A DNA stretch of 64,000 nt from assembly GCA_050289485.1 (NCBI GenBank), contig JBNKFV010000017.1:186001-250000 (forward strand), given 5' to 3'. The stretch comes from JBNKFV01 sp050289485 (GTDB lineage: Bacteria; Pseudomonadota; Gammaproteobacteria; Pseudomonadales; Cellvibrionaceae). Of the stretch, positions 8,855 through 17,910 are shown one piece after another. Every line of letters starts with the position of its first letter. Position 1 is the first letter of the stretch. The notes below the pieces were generated by a model, which made no database searches, was not told the origin of the DNA, and worked only from the letters and a program-made list of their open reading frames with translations. Both the position numbers and the translations under genes were made by a program.

Positions 8855-9676
8855 TTACTGCTCGTGGTTAACCACCACCACATCAGTTTCCAAGCCGGTA
8901 ATAACACGCTCGGCAGTATTACCACGGCGAGTTTTAGCCATACCGGTTTGTCCCAAGGTACCAATTATCACCAGATCAGCTTTCAACTCTTTTGAGACAG
9001 CAGCAACCACTTCGTCGGTATAACCTTGTCGTACATGAATACGCTCCGGTGGTAAACCTGTCTCTTTCGCCAACCGGCCGCGGTCTGGGTAGAGCATTGA
9101 ATCCAAGTAGCCGTTTACCACGTGTAACTCAGCGCCATAAACTTCAGCCATCTTACTACCGAAGGTAAGGATGTTGTCATTCAATTGTTTCTGCACGTCG
9201 CGAGTTGCCTGAAAGTTCACCGCAGCCAGAATGACTTCGCGACGAGGTTTCGCACCGCCACGGGCCAGTAATACAGGACAGTGGGCAGACTTGAACAGCT
9301 CCCACTTTGATTCACTGAAAGTAAAACGCATACGGTTCTGACGAGGATGGAACGGCAGAAAGATATTATCTGCACCCCAACGGCTAGCCTCCGACACAAT
9401 CGACTGCTGCCATTCGGAAGACCAAGAAATACCAATCGTATAGTTCACACCAATCGCCTCAAGAGGTTTACGGATTTCCTCTTCAAACCAGGTCTGATCG
9501 CGAAACAGGTTGTCGTTAACTGCACGGGTATCAACCACCTCTGAGTCAACAGCGATGAAAACATAAACTTCTGGTTTGGGATCACGCAGGGGTATACCAG
9601 CAATAGCACGCTCTAAAGCGAGGTGTTTATCATCTGTTGGGTCTACTACCACAAAAATTTTGCTTTCTACTTTCAT
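8855..9676 (-). CDS. tandem UspA universal stress protein
   Basis: A 273-residue protein made of two UspA domains. ATG at 9676 is preferred because AGGA lies just upstream and the protein then starts MKVESKIFVVVDPTDDKHL, a normal Usp N-terminus. The second domain ends with the ATP-binding style motif GTLGQTGMAKTRRGNTAERVI, close to the consensus G-2X-G-9X-G(S/T). The first domain lacks a clear copy. Proteins of this kind respond to starvation and other stress in the cytoplasm. Monocistronic by appearance, with a hairpin downstream at 8771-8792. Confidence 0.88.
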   Translation of the reverse strand: MKVESKIFVVVDPTDDKHLALERAIAGIPLRDPKPEVYVFIAVDSEVVDTRAVNDNLFRDQTWFEEEIRKPLEAIGVNYTIGISWSSEWQQSIVSEASRWGADNIFLPFHPRQNRMRFTFSESKWELFKSAHCPVLLARGGAKPRREVILAAVNFQATRDVQKQLNDNILTFGSKMAEVYGAELHVVNGYLDSMLYPDRGRLAKETGLPPERIHVRQGYTDEVVAAVSKELKADLVIIGTLGQTGMAKTRRGNTAERVITGLETDVVVVNHEQ

Positions 9677-9871
9677 ATCCGTTCCTGTTATTACTACTCT
9701 GTTACCTGGAGTTTCACTACACACTGAATGCAAGACGACGCAGCGGCCACACAACTATGACGGTTTTAATCCGCCGTGGCAAACCTAGCCGCAGCACACG
9801 CCAATCCGCACGTGCTGAGACTACAATAACGTATATTAGATCCCACTTTATTGACTTTAAACAAGAGATTA

Positions 9872-10675
9872 TTAACTGGCCGTTTTACGGGACTTCTTTA
9901 TCAAATCATAGGCGGTTTGAACCTCTTGGGAGCGTTCGGTGGCCAGCTTGATCATATCTTCGGGCACCCCCTGCCCCATTAACTTATCGGGATGGTATTC
10001 GCTTATCAACTTCCGGTAAGCTTTTTTGACTTCACCATCAGAAGCTTCAGCGCTCACGCCCAATGCTTTATAAGCATCCTCTAGCGATCCCCGGGGCTGG
10101 TACTGCCGGTGACTACCCGACTCACCGCCATGAAACCGGGTCTGCGCCTGTGCCATAGAAATCAACTGATCCAGAATGGAGTCAGACATACCCAATGCTG
10201 CGGCACACTGCTCCAGCAAACTGCGCTCGGCCGGGTCAATAGCGCCATCGGCCATAGCCATGCCAATGAGATACACAATCAACAACTGACGTAATTGCAA
10301 CGCCATGGTTGTGCCTTCTTTAAAGGATTGCAGCAATGGGCCAGGGTTATAACCAGCTTCTGCCCCGACTTTAAACAGGCGAATGGCATCCTGTCTATGG
10401 TCGCTAGAGAGCCCCATCTGCTGCATTAAGGCCTCCGCATGCTTAATTTCTTCTTCAGAAACACGGCCATCACTCTTAGCCAGACGACCTGATAAGGTAA
10501 AAACAGTGGTAAAAAACAGCTGCTCGAGGTTTTTACGCTGTTCGGGGCTAAGCCCATGCCCGAGCTGCTTGAGCCCTTTGTCAAAAAAGTGGCCGATAAA
10601 TACACCAATCACCGCGCCCACGGGCCCTGCCACCATAAACCCCAGCAGGCCCGCTATTATTTTCCCATACCACAT
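9872..10675 (-). CDS. djlA: co-chaperone DjlA (TerB-like plus J domain)
   Basis: A 267-residue membrane-anchored DnaJ-like protein. ATG at 10675 has AAGG six bases upstream. An N-terminal glycine-rich membrane segment (IIAGLLGFMVAGPVGAVIGVFIG) is followed by a TerB-like helical domain (SDGRVSEEEIKHAEALM) and a C-terminal J domain, DAYKALGVSAEASDGEVKKAYRK with the HPD motif in SEYHPDKL. This order and length match DjlA, which stimulates DnaK ATPase at the inner membrane. It stands alone between the stress protein and the phasin gene. Confidence 0.92.
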   Translation of the reverse strand: MWYGKIIAGLLGFMVAGPVGAVIGVFIGHFFDKGLKQLGHGLSPEQRKNLEQLFFTTVFTLSGRLAKSDGRVSEEEIKHAEALMQQMGLSSDHRQDAIRLFKVGAEAGYNPGPLLQSFKEGTTMALQLRQLLIVYLIGMAMADGAIDPAERSLLEQCAAALGMSDSILDQLISMAQAQTRFHGGESGSHRQYQPRGSLEDAYKALGVSAEASDGEVKKAYRKLISEYHPDKLMGQGVPEDMIKLATERSQEVQTAYDLIKKSRKTAS

Positions 10676-10770
10676 AGTCAACCTTATCTCTGCTTTAATA
10701 AACGTGCGGTAATATACCCATACTGTGATAACAACGAAATGGCTAACCAGTTGTGCAACTGCACACGCAT

Positions 10771-10802
10771 AAAAAAACCCGAAGCTAGCTTCGGGTTTTT
10801 TT
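10771..10802 (-). terminator. bidirectional-looking terminator after the phasin gene
   Basis: ACCCGAAGCT and AGCTTCGGGT form a perfect stem with flanking A7 and T7 tracts (10771-10802). It sits downstream of the phasin gene on the minus strand, with a T tract in either direction. Confidence 0.85.
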
Positions 10803-10861
10803 ATGATAATTAGGCAGGGGTTCTACCTTCAGCGACGCTCCCAATGGGTTTACGTCAATCC

Positions 10862-11167
10862 TCAGGCAGAAAACGCTGACATTTCTTTCATCATCGTAGT
10901 GCGAGTTTCTTCAGCGATGCTGCCGAAAGCCTCACCTTGAGATTTGAGCAGTTCAAATAATGCCTTGCCTGATTCAACATTGAATTTAACAACTTCTTCT
11001 GGTGATTTCAGAGCCTGGGCTTTCTCCATCTCTGTTTTTACAAAAGAAGCTAGTTCTTCACCCGCTTTTTGCTGCTGTGCAATAGTTTTTGAAATTGCTT
11101 CAGTTTGTGCTGACATCAGTGATTTCATTGACTCAAAAGGTTTCATAAAGTCTTGAGAAGCAGTCAT
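10862..11167 (-). CDS. phasin family protein
   Basis: A 101-residue helical protein starting at the ATG preceded by AAGGAGA at 7-base spacing (11167). It has the phasin_2 layout: an N-terminal FMKPFESMKSLMSAQTEAI segment, an amphipathic coiled helix rich in Glu, Lys and Gln, and the C-terminal ELLKSQGEAFGSIAEE. Phasins coat polyhydroxyalkanoate granules, although no pha synthase gene is visible in this window. The gene has a strong terminator downstream, which implies a single-gene transcript. Confidence 0.82.
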   Translation of the reverse strand: MTASQDFMKPFESMKSLMSAQTEAISKTIAQQQKAGEELASFVKTEMEKAQALKSPEEVVKFNVESGKALFELLKSQGEAFGSIAEETRTTMMKEMSAFSA

Positions 11168-11285
11168 GGTAAAGTCTCCTTGGGTTTTTTGCTGCATTGC
11201 AACATTATCTTAAGGCAGACAGATTATTTGTCAAGCATTGTTTACCAAACAACCAATAATTGGCATCAATTCCCTTCTTCCAGGC

Positions 11286-11313
11286 AAAAAAAAGCCCACT
11301 ACGAAAGTGGGCT
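11286..11313 (-). terminator. rho-independent terminator
   Basis: AGCCCACT (11293-11300) pairs with AGTGGGCT (11306-11313). On the minus strand the stem is followed by eight T (11286-11293). It lies downstream of the small periplasmic protein gene that ends at 11353. Confidence 0.85.
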
Positions 11314-11352
11314 CAAGTAAGGAGTGGCCTGCCCTTGGGTAGGGCTAAAACA

Positions 11353-11649
11353 TTAAGCGTTAGACATACGCTCTTTGAACGCGCGAATTGCACCGTTGAA
11401 CGTGTCGGCAATTTCTTTCATTTCGTCAACCATTTGGTTGTGCTTGGCGGTATCGCCAACACAAGCCAGGTAAGCCTCTGCTTTACTGATGTATTCCTGA
11501 ACTTCGTTCTTTGCTTTAACCATTTGAGGGGTTACTGCAGAACTTGGGTCTGGCAGCACTGGCGCAGCTGGCTTCTCACAGTTGGCAGATGCACCAAACG
11601 CAGCACCCAATAAAACGCCGGTCAAAACAACAGATGAAAACTTCTTCAT
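11353..11649 (-). CDS. small periplasmic hypothetical protein
   Basis: A 98-residue protein with a clear Sec signal peptide (KKFSSVVLTGVLLGAAFGASA) and a mature part of about 75 residues that is mostly helical, with two cysteines (near residues 24 and 63) that could form a disulfide. A TAATTACCCTC stretch precedes the ATG. It has its own terminator. I do not recognise the family. Location in the periplasm is inferred from the signal sequence alone. Confidence 0.75.
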   Translation of the reverse strand: MKKFSSVVLTGVLLGAAFGASANCEKPAAPVLPDPSSAVTPQMVKAKNEVQEYISKAEAYLACVGDTAKHNQMVDEMKEIADTFNGAIRAFKERMSNA

Positions 11650-11941
11650 TTAATTACCCTCAATAAATACCAATAACACACAAAAATCTTTTACATTGTT
11701 GGGATTCATCTCACCAACAGTGCTATTCCCTTAAGCCAATGATTAGCACTAAAGTATTAGAATCATGTTAATACAAACAATTTAATTAGGAAATACATTT
11801 TCTTCATATAAAAATCCGCATTTATAACAATGTTGAATTTGAAGACAAAAAAGATAGCCGCGCCACACGCAACAGCAGCGCTAATAGACAGAAATGAAGA
11901 GAGCGAATAAGGAACAATGAAATTAAAAGCGGGTTGTGGCT

Positions 11942-12175
11942 TTAAAACCAATCTAAATGGGCAATTTTATCGACTAACAACAGGGCAAAAGCTGCCCACA
12001 GTAGCCAGCACACCCACAGCCGCCACGCACTACTTTTTACCGGTGCGCTTTCAAGGGGCTCAGACAGATCTCTGCGCATGAGGGAAGAATGACAAGCAGG
12101 ACAAATACCGTTCTTGGCACTAGTCGCTACGTAACCACAATCCAGACAACGATATTTTGATGATTTCGGCGGCAT
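11942..12175 (-). CDS. small zinc-ribbon membrane protein
   Basis: A 77-residue protein with an N-terminal zinc ribbon (CLDCGY ... CPACHSS, two CxxC pairs) and a C-terminal membrane helix (WRLWVCWLLWAAFALLLVDKI). AAGGGAG lies about 7 bases upstream of the ATG. The arrangement suggests a soluble metal-binding head anchored in the inner membrane. No specific family or role can be named. The adjoining region 11650-11941 holds no convincing gene. Confidence 0.65.
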   Translation of the reverse strand: MPPKSSKYRCLDCGYVATSAKNGICPACHSSLMRRDLSEPLESAPVKSSAWRLWVCWLLWAAFALLLVDKIAHLDWF

Positions 12176-12284
12176 GCAGGCTCCCTTAACTAAGACCCCG
12201 CTAATATTAGGCTATAAACCCCGAAACACAAACTACCCGCTGCACAGTCAATATAACGCCGTGCAGCAGTTTATGCATTTGCCT

Positions 12285-12416
12285 CTATTGTGCGCTTTTA
12301 GACTTACGTTCGTCCTGCTTAAAATGACGGTATGCAAAACGGCCTGCATAACCTAAAAACACACAAGTCAACACAACAATCACAATTCCGGATACTACCA
12401 CTTCGTCTAGGTACAT
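12285..12416 (-). CDS. 43-residue single-pass membrane protein
   Basis: A short frame encoding 43 residues: a short acidic N-terminus (MYLDEVVV), one hydrophobic helix (SGIVIVVLTCVFLGYAG) and a positively charged tail (RHFKQDERKSKSAQ). The ATG at 12416 is preceded by GAGAGGATC at normal spacing. Charge distribution follows the positive-inside rule with an N-out, C-in topology. It lies between yigZ and the zinc-ribbon gene, all on the minus strand. Function unknown; small single-pass proteins of this type often act as accessory subunits. Confidence 0.65.
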   Translation of the reverse strand: MYLDEVVVSGIVIVVLTCVFLGYAGRFAYRHFKQDERKSKSAQ

Positions 12417-12572
12417 TGCCCTGATCCTCTCGCTAAAGACAATTGCGTTGAGTCAATATCACCCACCGGAGAGGGTTTGCCAAAAGATTGACTACCAACC
12501 AACAGATCCAGTATAGAAAACCCGGAAATCGTGATATTGATCGGGATCAAGGTGGAATCACTGAAATGGCGG

Positions 12573-13217
12573 CTACGACGGCTTTACTTGATGCGGATCA
12601 TCCAACCATTGAATATCTGACGCGCCTTTACACATATCCATTACTTTATCGGCAAACGCTGTCGCAAGAGCTTCCGGCAATTCCATAATCAACGTGACAA
12701 CATGGGTATAATTTGAACCGATTAAGAGTCCGTCCATTTCACTCGCCATTTGCCGCACAAGCGGTTCATATTCATAAGCAAATGTCAGCTGACACCTTAG
12801 CGTAGGTTGTTGCTCTATCAGTACATTGTTGTCTTCTGCCCTGCTCACCGCAGTTTGCACAGCGTCACCATAGGCTCTCACCAGGCCGCCACTGCCAAGC
12901 TTGATGCCGCCAAAATAACGCACCACCACAACCACAACGTCGCTGATGTTTTTATGGGTAATCACATTAAGCATCGGTTTGCCGGCTGTACCGGAGGGTT
13001 CGCCGTCGTCGCTGGAGCCCAATAATCCTCCGCTGTTGGGATTGCCTATGGAATAGGCCCAACAATGATGCCTGGCATCGGGGAACGTACAGCGGTAATG
13101 GTTAACCCACCCCGCCGCCTCTTGCTTGGAGGTGGCCGGATGGAGGTAGGTCAAAAAACGACTTTTCTTGATTTCAGTAGATGCTTCTACTGCCTGAGTG
13201 AGCACTCGATAGGACAT
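12573..13217 (-). CDS. yigZ: YigZ/IMPACT family protein
   Basis: A 214-residue member of UPF0029/IMPACT. The signature region is clear: DARHHCWAYSIGNP followed by SSDDGEPSGTAGKPML and VVVVRYFGGIKLGSGGLVRAYG. A C-terminal ferredoxin-like DUF1949 part follows. Length is typical of YigZ. The eukaryotic relative regulates GCN2; the bacterial role is not settled. The ATG lies eight bases after the pgsA stop, so it is probably in the pgsA transcript. Confidence 0.93.
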   Translation of the reverse strand: MSYRVLTQAVEASTEIKKSRFLTYLHPATSKQEAAGWVNHYRCTFPDARHHCWAYSIGNPNSGGLLGSSDDGEPSGTAGKPMLNVITHKNISDVVVVVVRYFGGIKLGSGGLVRAYGDAVQTAVSRAEDNNVLIEQQPTLRCQLTFAYEYEPLVRQMASEMDGLLIGSNYTHVVTLIMELPEALATAFADKVMDMCKGASDIQWLDDPHQVKPS

Positions 13218-13225
13218 AAAACACG

Positions 13226-13819
13226 TTAGCCGTGTTCTTTACGCTTGCCCGCCTGCTTCTCGTCTTCCATCAACGACGGCCAAGCAGCGCGCAGATAAAT
13301 AAACATGGACCAAAGTGTTAACGCGGCTGCCACACACAGCAAGACATAACCCAATTCTACCGCCCAACGCAGCCACCCCACGCTATTGGGATCAAATGCC
13401 AGTAGCACAATGATGGCAATCATCTGCATAGTGGTTTTGATTTTACCCACATAGGAAACAGCCACACTGGCACGCTTACCTAACTCAGCCATCCATTCGC
13501 GCAAGGCGGATATGACAATTTCGCGACAGATAATAATCATGGCAGGTAAAGCAAATGCAGGACTAGCATGCGCCTCTACCAACAGAACCAACGCTACAGC
13601 TACCATTAACTTGTCAGCGACAGGATCGAGAAATGCACCAAAGTCGGTAGACTGGTCATACTTGCGGGCGATATAGCCATCGGCCCAATCAGTAATCGCG
13701 GCCACCAGAAAAATCGCTGACGACAACAGAAAACGCCACTCGAAAGGCAGGTAATAAACAACAATCAGTAGAGGAATCAGAATAATTCGAAACAGGGTGA
13801 GCTGAGTAGCAACGGTCAT
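13226..13819 (-). CDS. pgsA: CDP-diacylglycerol--glycerol-3-phosphate 3-phosphatidyltransferase
   Basis: A 197-residue inner-membrane enzyme that makes phosphatidylglycerophosphate from CDP-diacylglycerol and glycerol 3-phosphate, the committed step to PG and cardiolipin. The start at 13819 (MTVATQLTLFRIILIP) fits the family better than the upstream frame. The CDP-alcohol phosphatidyltransferase motif is intact as TDWADGYIARKYDQ followed by GAFLDPVADKLM. It follows uvrC closely, as in Pseudomonas and enterobacteria. The C-terminal tail is rich in Lys and Glu. Confidence 0.95.
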   Translation of the reverse strand: MTVATQLTLFRIILIPLLIVVYYLPFEWRFLLSSAIFLVAAITDWADGYIARKYDQSTDFGAFLDPVADKLMVAVALVLLVEAHASPAFALPAMIIICREIVISALREWMAELGKRASVAVSYVGKIKTTMQMIAIIVLLAFDPNSVGWLRWAVELGYVLLCVAAALTLWSMFIYLRAAWPSLMEDEKQAGKRKEHG

Positions 13820-13861
13820 AACGCGGTAAACTTCTGTCCAATGGACCCACAAATTACCACG

Positions 13862-15706
13862 CTAATCGTTATGCAGCGCGGCGTAAATTTCTTCAGCCAT
13901 TTTTTTGCTGATACCCGAGACTCTGACGAGGTCGTCGACACTTGCCCGTTTTACGTCTTGAAAGCCACCGAAATGGCGCAATAACTCACGCCGACGCTTG
14001 GCGCCAACGCCAGGAATACTTTCAAGCTCAGAGGTACGCCGTTTTTTATCACGGCGCTGTTTGTGCCCGGTAATGGCAAACCGGTGGGCCTCATCTCGTA
14101 TTTCCTGCAGCAGGTGTAACGCGGGCGAGTCGGAGTTTAACACATGCTCTGTGTCGGTGTGAGCTAAATAGAGGGTTTCAAACCCAGCTTTGCGTGTAGT
14201 GCCTTTGGCAATACCCAGCAGAACAATGCCCTCCGGGCCCACCGCCAAGCCAAGCTCATGCATTACCTCTACCGCTTTGGCTAACTGCCCCTTCCCCCCA
14301 TCAATAATTAACAGGTCGGGCATTTTCGCCTCGGTATCGCGCAGACGGCTATAGCGTCGGGTCAACGCCTGCTCCATCGCAGCGTAATCATCGCCGGCAA
14401 CAATACCCTCGATATTAAAACGCCGGTAATCCGATTTCGCCGGCCCTTGCTGATCAAAAACCACACAGGAGGCAACCGTCAACTCACCACTGCTGTGGCT
14501 GATATCAAAACATTCCATACGCTGTGGCACATCCTCCAGCCCCAGCACGGTGCGCAACTCGTCGTAACGCTTGGTGGTGTTCTGTTTTGAGCTGACATGA
14601 CTGAACAAATTCTGCTCAGCCGTTTTCAAACCCAACTTCAACCATTTGGCGCGCTGGCTGCGAACTCGGGTAAGCACGCTAACGGTTTTCTGCCAATGCT
14701 CTTTCATCGCAGCTTGAAAGGTTTCTACCTCATCCGGTTGATGACTCAATACAATTTCACGGGGAATATCACGGGCCGATTGGGTGAAATAAAACTGTGG
14801 CAGAAACGCCTCAAGCACACCACCGGGGCCTGGCTCCAGAGGCGACTTTGGGAAATAACTGCGGCTGCCCAACACCCTGCCCTCACGCACATACAGTACG
14901 TGCACACAATAACTGCCCTGCTGCTCTGCGACTGAAATAACGTCCACATCAGCAATACCCCCTTCAATGACCTGCTCGGCCTGAACCTGCCGCAACGCGC
15001 TGATTTGATCCCGATAATGGGCAGCCTTTTCAAATTCCAGAGCTTCCGCGGCAGCTTCCATGTTGTCTGCCAGCTCTGCACTCAGACTATTCGCTTTACC
15101 TTGCAGATACATTACCGTGTGACGCACATCATTAGCGTAAGATTCTTTCGTTACCAGGCCGACACAAGGCCCGGTACAGCGCTTGATCTGATATTGTAAA
15201 CAAGGGCGTGAACGATTGCGGAAAACACTGTCTTCGCACTGGCGAACATTGAAGGTTTTTTGCAAAAAACTCAGGGTGTCACGCACTGCACCTACATTAG
15301 GATAGGGGCCAAAATACTCACCTTTGCGCTTTTTTTGGCCACGATGCAGCGCCAAGCGGGGAAAGTCGTCTTTACTGGAAAGAAAAATATAAGGGTAAGA
15401 TTTATCGTCGCGTAGAAGAATATTATAGGGCGGACGCTGAGATTTAATCAGGTTCTGTTCAAGAACCAGTGCCGCCACCTCTGTATCGGTAAGCGTAACC
15501 TCAACACTGGCAATACGAGCAACCAGCGATTCAGTTTTGGGGCTAAGCCCCGAACTGCGAAAGTAGCTGGCTAGGCGACTGCGCAGGTTCTTCGCCTTAC
15601 CCACATATAAAATCCGCCCAGTGCCATCAAACATTTGATAGACCCCAGGCGAGCGGCTAACGGTTTTTAAAAAGGCTTTGCTGTCGAAAACGGGCGTATC
15701 GGCCAT
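13862..15706 (-). CDS. uvrC: excinuclease ABC subunit C
   Basis: A 614-residue nucleotide excision repair nuclease that makes both incisions around UvrB-marked lesions. N-terminal GIY-YIG domain (GVYQMFDGTGRILYVGKAKN), the Cys-rich stretch (CLQYQIKRCTGPC), a UVR motif around residue 205, the RNase H-like UvrC domain (MECFDISHSSG, LLIIDGGKGQL) and C-terminal helix-hairpin-helix repeats (SIPGVGAKRRRELL, VSGISKKMAEEI). Full length. It lies between the response regulator and pgsA, the conserved gacA-uvrC-pgsA order. Confidence 0.97.
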   Translation of the reverse strand: MADTPVFDSKAFLKTVSRSPGVYQMFDGTGRILYVGKAKNLRSRLASYFRSSGLSPKTESLVARIASVEVTLTDTEVAALVLEQNLIKSQRPPYNILLRDDKSYPYIFLSSKDDFPRLALHRGQKKRKGEYFGPYPNVGAVRDTLSFLQKTFNVRQCEDSVFRNRSRPCLQYQIKRCTGPCVGLVTKESYANDVRHTVMYLQGKANSLSAELADNMEAAAEALEFEKAAHYRDQISALRQVQAEQVIEGGIADVDVISVAEQQGSYCVHVLYVREGRVLGSRSYFPKSPLEPGPGGVLEAFLPQFYFTQSARDIPREIVLSHQPDEVETFQAAMKEHWQKTVSVLTRVRSQRAKWLKLGLKTAEQNLFSHVSSKQNTTKRYDELRTVLGLEDVPQRMECFDISHSSGELTVASCVVFDQQGPAKSDYRRFNIEGIVAGDDYAAMEQALTRRYSRLRDTEAKMPDLLIIDGGKGQLAKAVEVMHELGLAVGPEGIVLLGIAKGTTRKAGFETLYLAHTDTEHVLNSDSPALHLLQEIRDEAHRFAITGHKQRRDKKRRTSELESIPGVGAKRRRELLRHFGGFQDVKRASVDDLVRVSGISKKMAEEIYAALHND

Positions 15707-15771
15707 GCGATTTTTGAAACTCTTAACAGGCGGGTAGGCAGGCTAAACTTTCGAAGACAACAGTTTAAAAA

Positions 15772-16422
15772 TCAAGGAGTTACAGTTTCAACTTCAAGTA
15801 TATTATGCTTAACGGCCAGCAGCGCCAACTCAACATCACTATTGATTTGCAGCTTGTCGAAAATGCGGTAGCGATAGCTATTCACAGTTTTTGGGCTGAC
15901 ACAGAATGTCTCGGCGATATCATTCACCTTTTTACCGTTAACAATCAACATTGCCGTTTGCAACTCACGTTCAGAGAGCATGGAAAATGGGCTCTCACCT
16001 TTGCCCTGATAGTTTTTTAGTGCCAATTGCTGGGCTACACCACTACTCATATAAAGCTTACCGTCACAGACGGTTTCGATGGCCTTGATCATTTCGGAAA
16101 GGTCAGCCCCTTTGGTGACATAACCCGATGCACCAGCCTGCATAAGCCGTGTGGGATAAAGGTCGTCTTCGCAGACGGTAACGGCAATCACCCGCAGCTT
16201 TGGGTTTACAGCAATTAACTTTTTGGTGGCTTCAAGCCCACCAATGCCTGGCATTTTAACATCCATTAAAACAACATCAGGCTTTAATAAACGGGTTTGG
16301 GAAAGTGCTTCTTCGCCAGACTTCGCTTCGCCGACCACTTCGAAGCTGTCTACGTCTGACAACATGCGGACGATACCCATACGCACCAGATCATGATCAT
16401 CAACCACTAAGATCTTAGTCAC
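15772..16422 (-). CDS. uvrY: GacA/UvrY-type LuxR response regulator
   Basis: A 216-residue NarL/FixJ regulator: receiver domain with DD at residues 8-9, phospho-Asp in VVLMDVKMPGIGG, Lys in VTKGADL, and a C-terminal LuxR helix-turn-helix (LSERELQTAMLIVNGKKVNDIAETFCVSPKTV). Linkage to uvrC and pgsA identifies it as the GacA/UvrY orthologue, which with the BarA/GacS kinase controls CsrA-sequestering small RNAs. The kinase is not in the window. A 410-base upstream region probably carries its promoter. Confidence 0.92.
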   Translation of the reverse strand: MTKILVVDDHDLVRMGIVRMLSDVDSFEVVGEAKSGEEALSQTRLLKPDVVLMDVKMPGIGGLEATKKLIAVNPKLRVIAVTVCEDDLYPTRLMQAGASGYVTKGADLSEMIKAIETVCDGKLYMSSGVAQQLALKNYQGKGESPFSMLSERELQTAMLIVNGKKVNDIAETFCVSPKTVNSYRYRIFDKLQINSDVELALLAVKHNILEVETVTP

Positions 16423-16832
16423 AGAATTACCCTAATTGACGCTTACAACGTTAGTTAACAAACAAGCCCGCGTAATTCCAATTTAACTTATCAATCCTTA
16501 CCTGTCAGCGAACAGAAGACTAGGCCACGTTGGTTTTTTTATATTGCTACAAAGAGCTGTATATTTATCACACGATTCCAATATAGGAAGTGTTTTATAG
16601 TTATCACAGTATCACAATTTAGACATTTTTTGTCTAAATTAGGCTGGCAGGCGCTGCATTTTGTGACTTGGTTAATAGTTTGAATTGCCGTGCGCGATTA
16701 ACAAACCTCTACTTAGCTTAACCAGCTGCGTAAACGGAGGGTCTATTAACCCGGCCTGCTTGGAGAACACGACATCACCCAGAACATGGAGATAATAAAA
16801 TATAAGATTAATACGAGGTTACGCCTACTAAC
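16423..16832. other. intergenic region with an 8-bp dyad
   Basis: There is no convincing gene in this 410-base AT-rich stretch between uvrY and murB. TTTAGACA (16618-16625) and TGTCTAAA (16631-16638) form a perfect dyad around TTTTT, suited to an operator or short hairpin. ATTAACCCGGC at 16745-16755 is a lone copy of the arm seen in the palindromic repeat family. The uvrY promoter should lie within about 150 bases of 16422. Confidence 0.5.
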
Positions 16833-17909
16833 CTAACCCGCCGGTAAGTGCGGCTCAATATGCAACACGACACCAAATTTTTCTTTTACCGATGCACAGA
16901 TTCGCTCAGCCAACGACAATACTGCTGCACCTGACAAATGATTGGGATTTATCAGGACAAGGGCCTGATGTTGATGAACGCCTGCCTCAGTGACTATTTG
17001 GCCATCGTAATTATAGCCCTTCCAACCGCACTGATCGATCAACCATCCTGCTGCCAGCTTCACCCCGCCAGAGGCTGGGTAGGTCACCATTGAAGGAAAC
17101 TCCGCAAGCAGGCGGGAGGCAACCTCGGTAGTGACAACCGGGTTTTTAAAGAAACTACCGCAATTAGGAATAACCGCCGGATCAGGCAATTTGCGCCGAC
17201 GCAACTCACAAACACTCTCAAACACATCCCGCGGGCTTATCTGACCTGCCAGCAACGCACGGCTAAAAGCGTTTTCACTCATACTCAGTTGCTCTTGCAG
17301 CATACTTTGCAAGCCAGGGTAGCTCACAGCCAGACTCGGTGTTTTGCGCAAGCGGAAGGTCACCGCAGTAATCACGTAGTCGCCAGCTACGGCGCCTTTA
17401 AAAACACTGTCGCGATAACCAAACTCGCACTCGGCCGGGGAAAACTGTCGCGACTCCCCGCTCGCGATATGGACGGCGTCGACCGACGCCACCACACTGG
17501 CGAGCTCTACGCCGTAGGCACCGATATTCTGCACCGGTGCAGCACCCACAGTGCCCGGAATAAGGGCCAAATTTTCCAACCCGTACCAATCCTGCTCTAT
17601 GCATCGCTCAACAAACTGATGCCAATTTTCACCAGCCGCCACACGCACCGTTACTTGGTCACACTCGTCTTGCAACAATTCCACGCCCTGTAGATTGACG
17701 TGTAGCACTAAACCAGAAACCGTTGGCCCCAACACCATATTACTGCCACCGCCAAACACCACCACTGGCAACGATTCAGCAGCCGCGAACGCCAGTGCCT
17801 CACGAAGCTCAGTCAAATCAGTAGCTGCTACAAAATAGCTGGCAATGGCAGGAACCGCCAAGGTATTTAACGGCGCAAGATTAACCCGCTGTTGCACGGT
17901 GACGGCCAT
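16833..17909 (-). CDS. murB: UDP-N-acetylenolpyruvoylglucosamine reductase
   Basis: A 358-residue FAD enzyme reducing UDP-GlcNAc-enolpyruvate to UDP-MurNAc in peptidoglycan synthesis. FAD-binding motifs VVFGGGSNMVLG and LENLALIPGTVGAAPVQNIGAYG are present, and the catalytic Ser region reads PNCGSFFKNP; the C-terminus contains the HIEPHLP end. It belongs to the longer, E. coli-like type I group. Start overlaps closely with the preceding phosphatase stop (one base between). Confidence 0.96.
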   Translation of the reverse strand: MAVTVQQRVNLAPLNTLAVPAIASYFVAATDLTELREALAFAAAESLPVVVFGGGSNMVLGPTVSGLVLHVNLQGVELLQDECDQVTVRVAAGENWHQFVERCIEQDWYGLENLALIPGTVGAAPVQNIGAYGVELASVVASVDAVHIASGESRQFSPAECEFGYRDSVFKGAVAGDYVITAVTFRLRKTPSLAVSYPGLQSMLQEQLSMSENAFSRALLAGQISPRDVFESVCELRRRKLPDPAVIPNCGSFFKNPVVTTEVASRLLAEFPSMVTYPASGGVKLAAGWLIDQCGWKGYNYDGQIVTEAGVHQHQALVLINPNHLSGAAVLSLAERICASVKEKFGVVLHIEPHLPAG

Positions 17910-17910
17910 T

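Noticed and set aside
11763..11951. 62-codon hydrophobic minus-strand frame
   Set aside because: AT-rich, no ribosome site, overlaps the end of the zinc-ribbon gene; composition alone explains the hydrophobicity.
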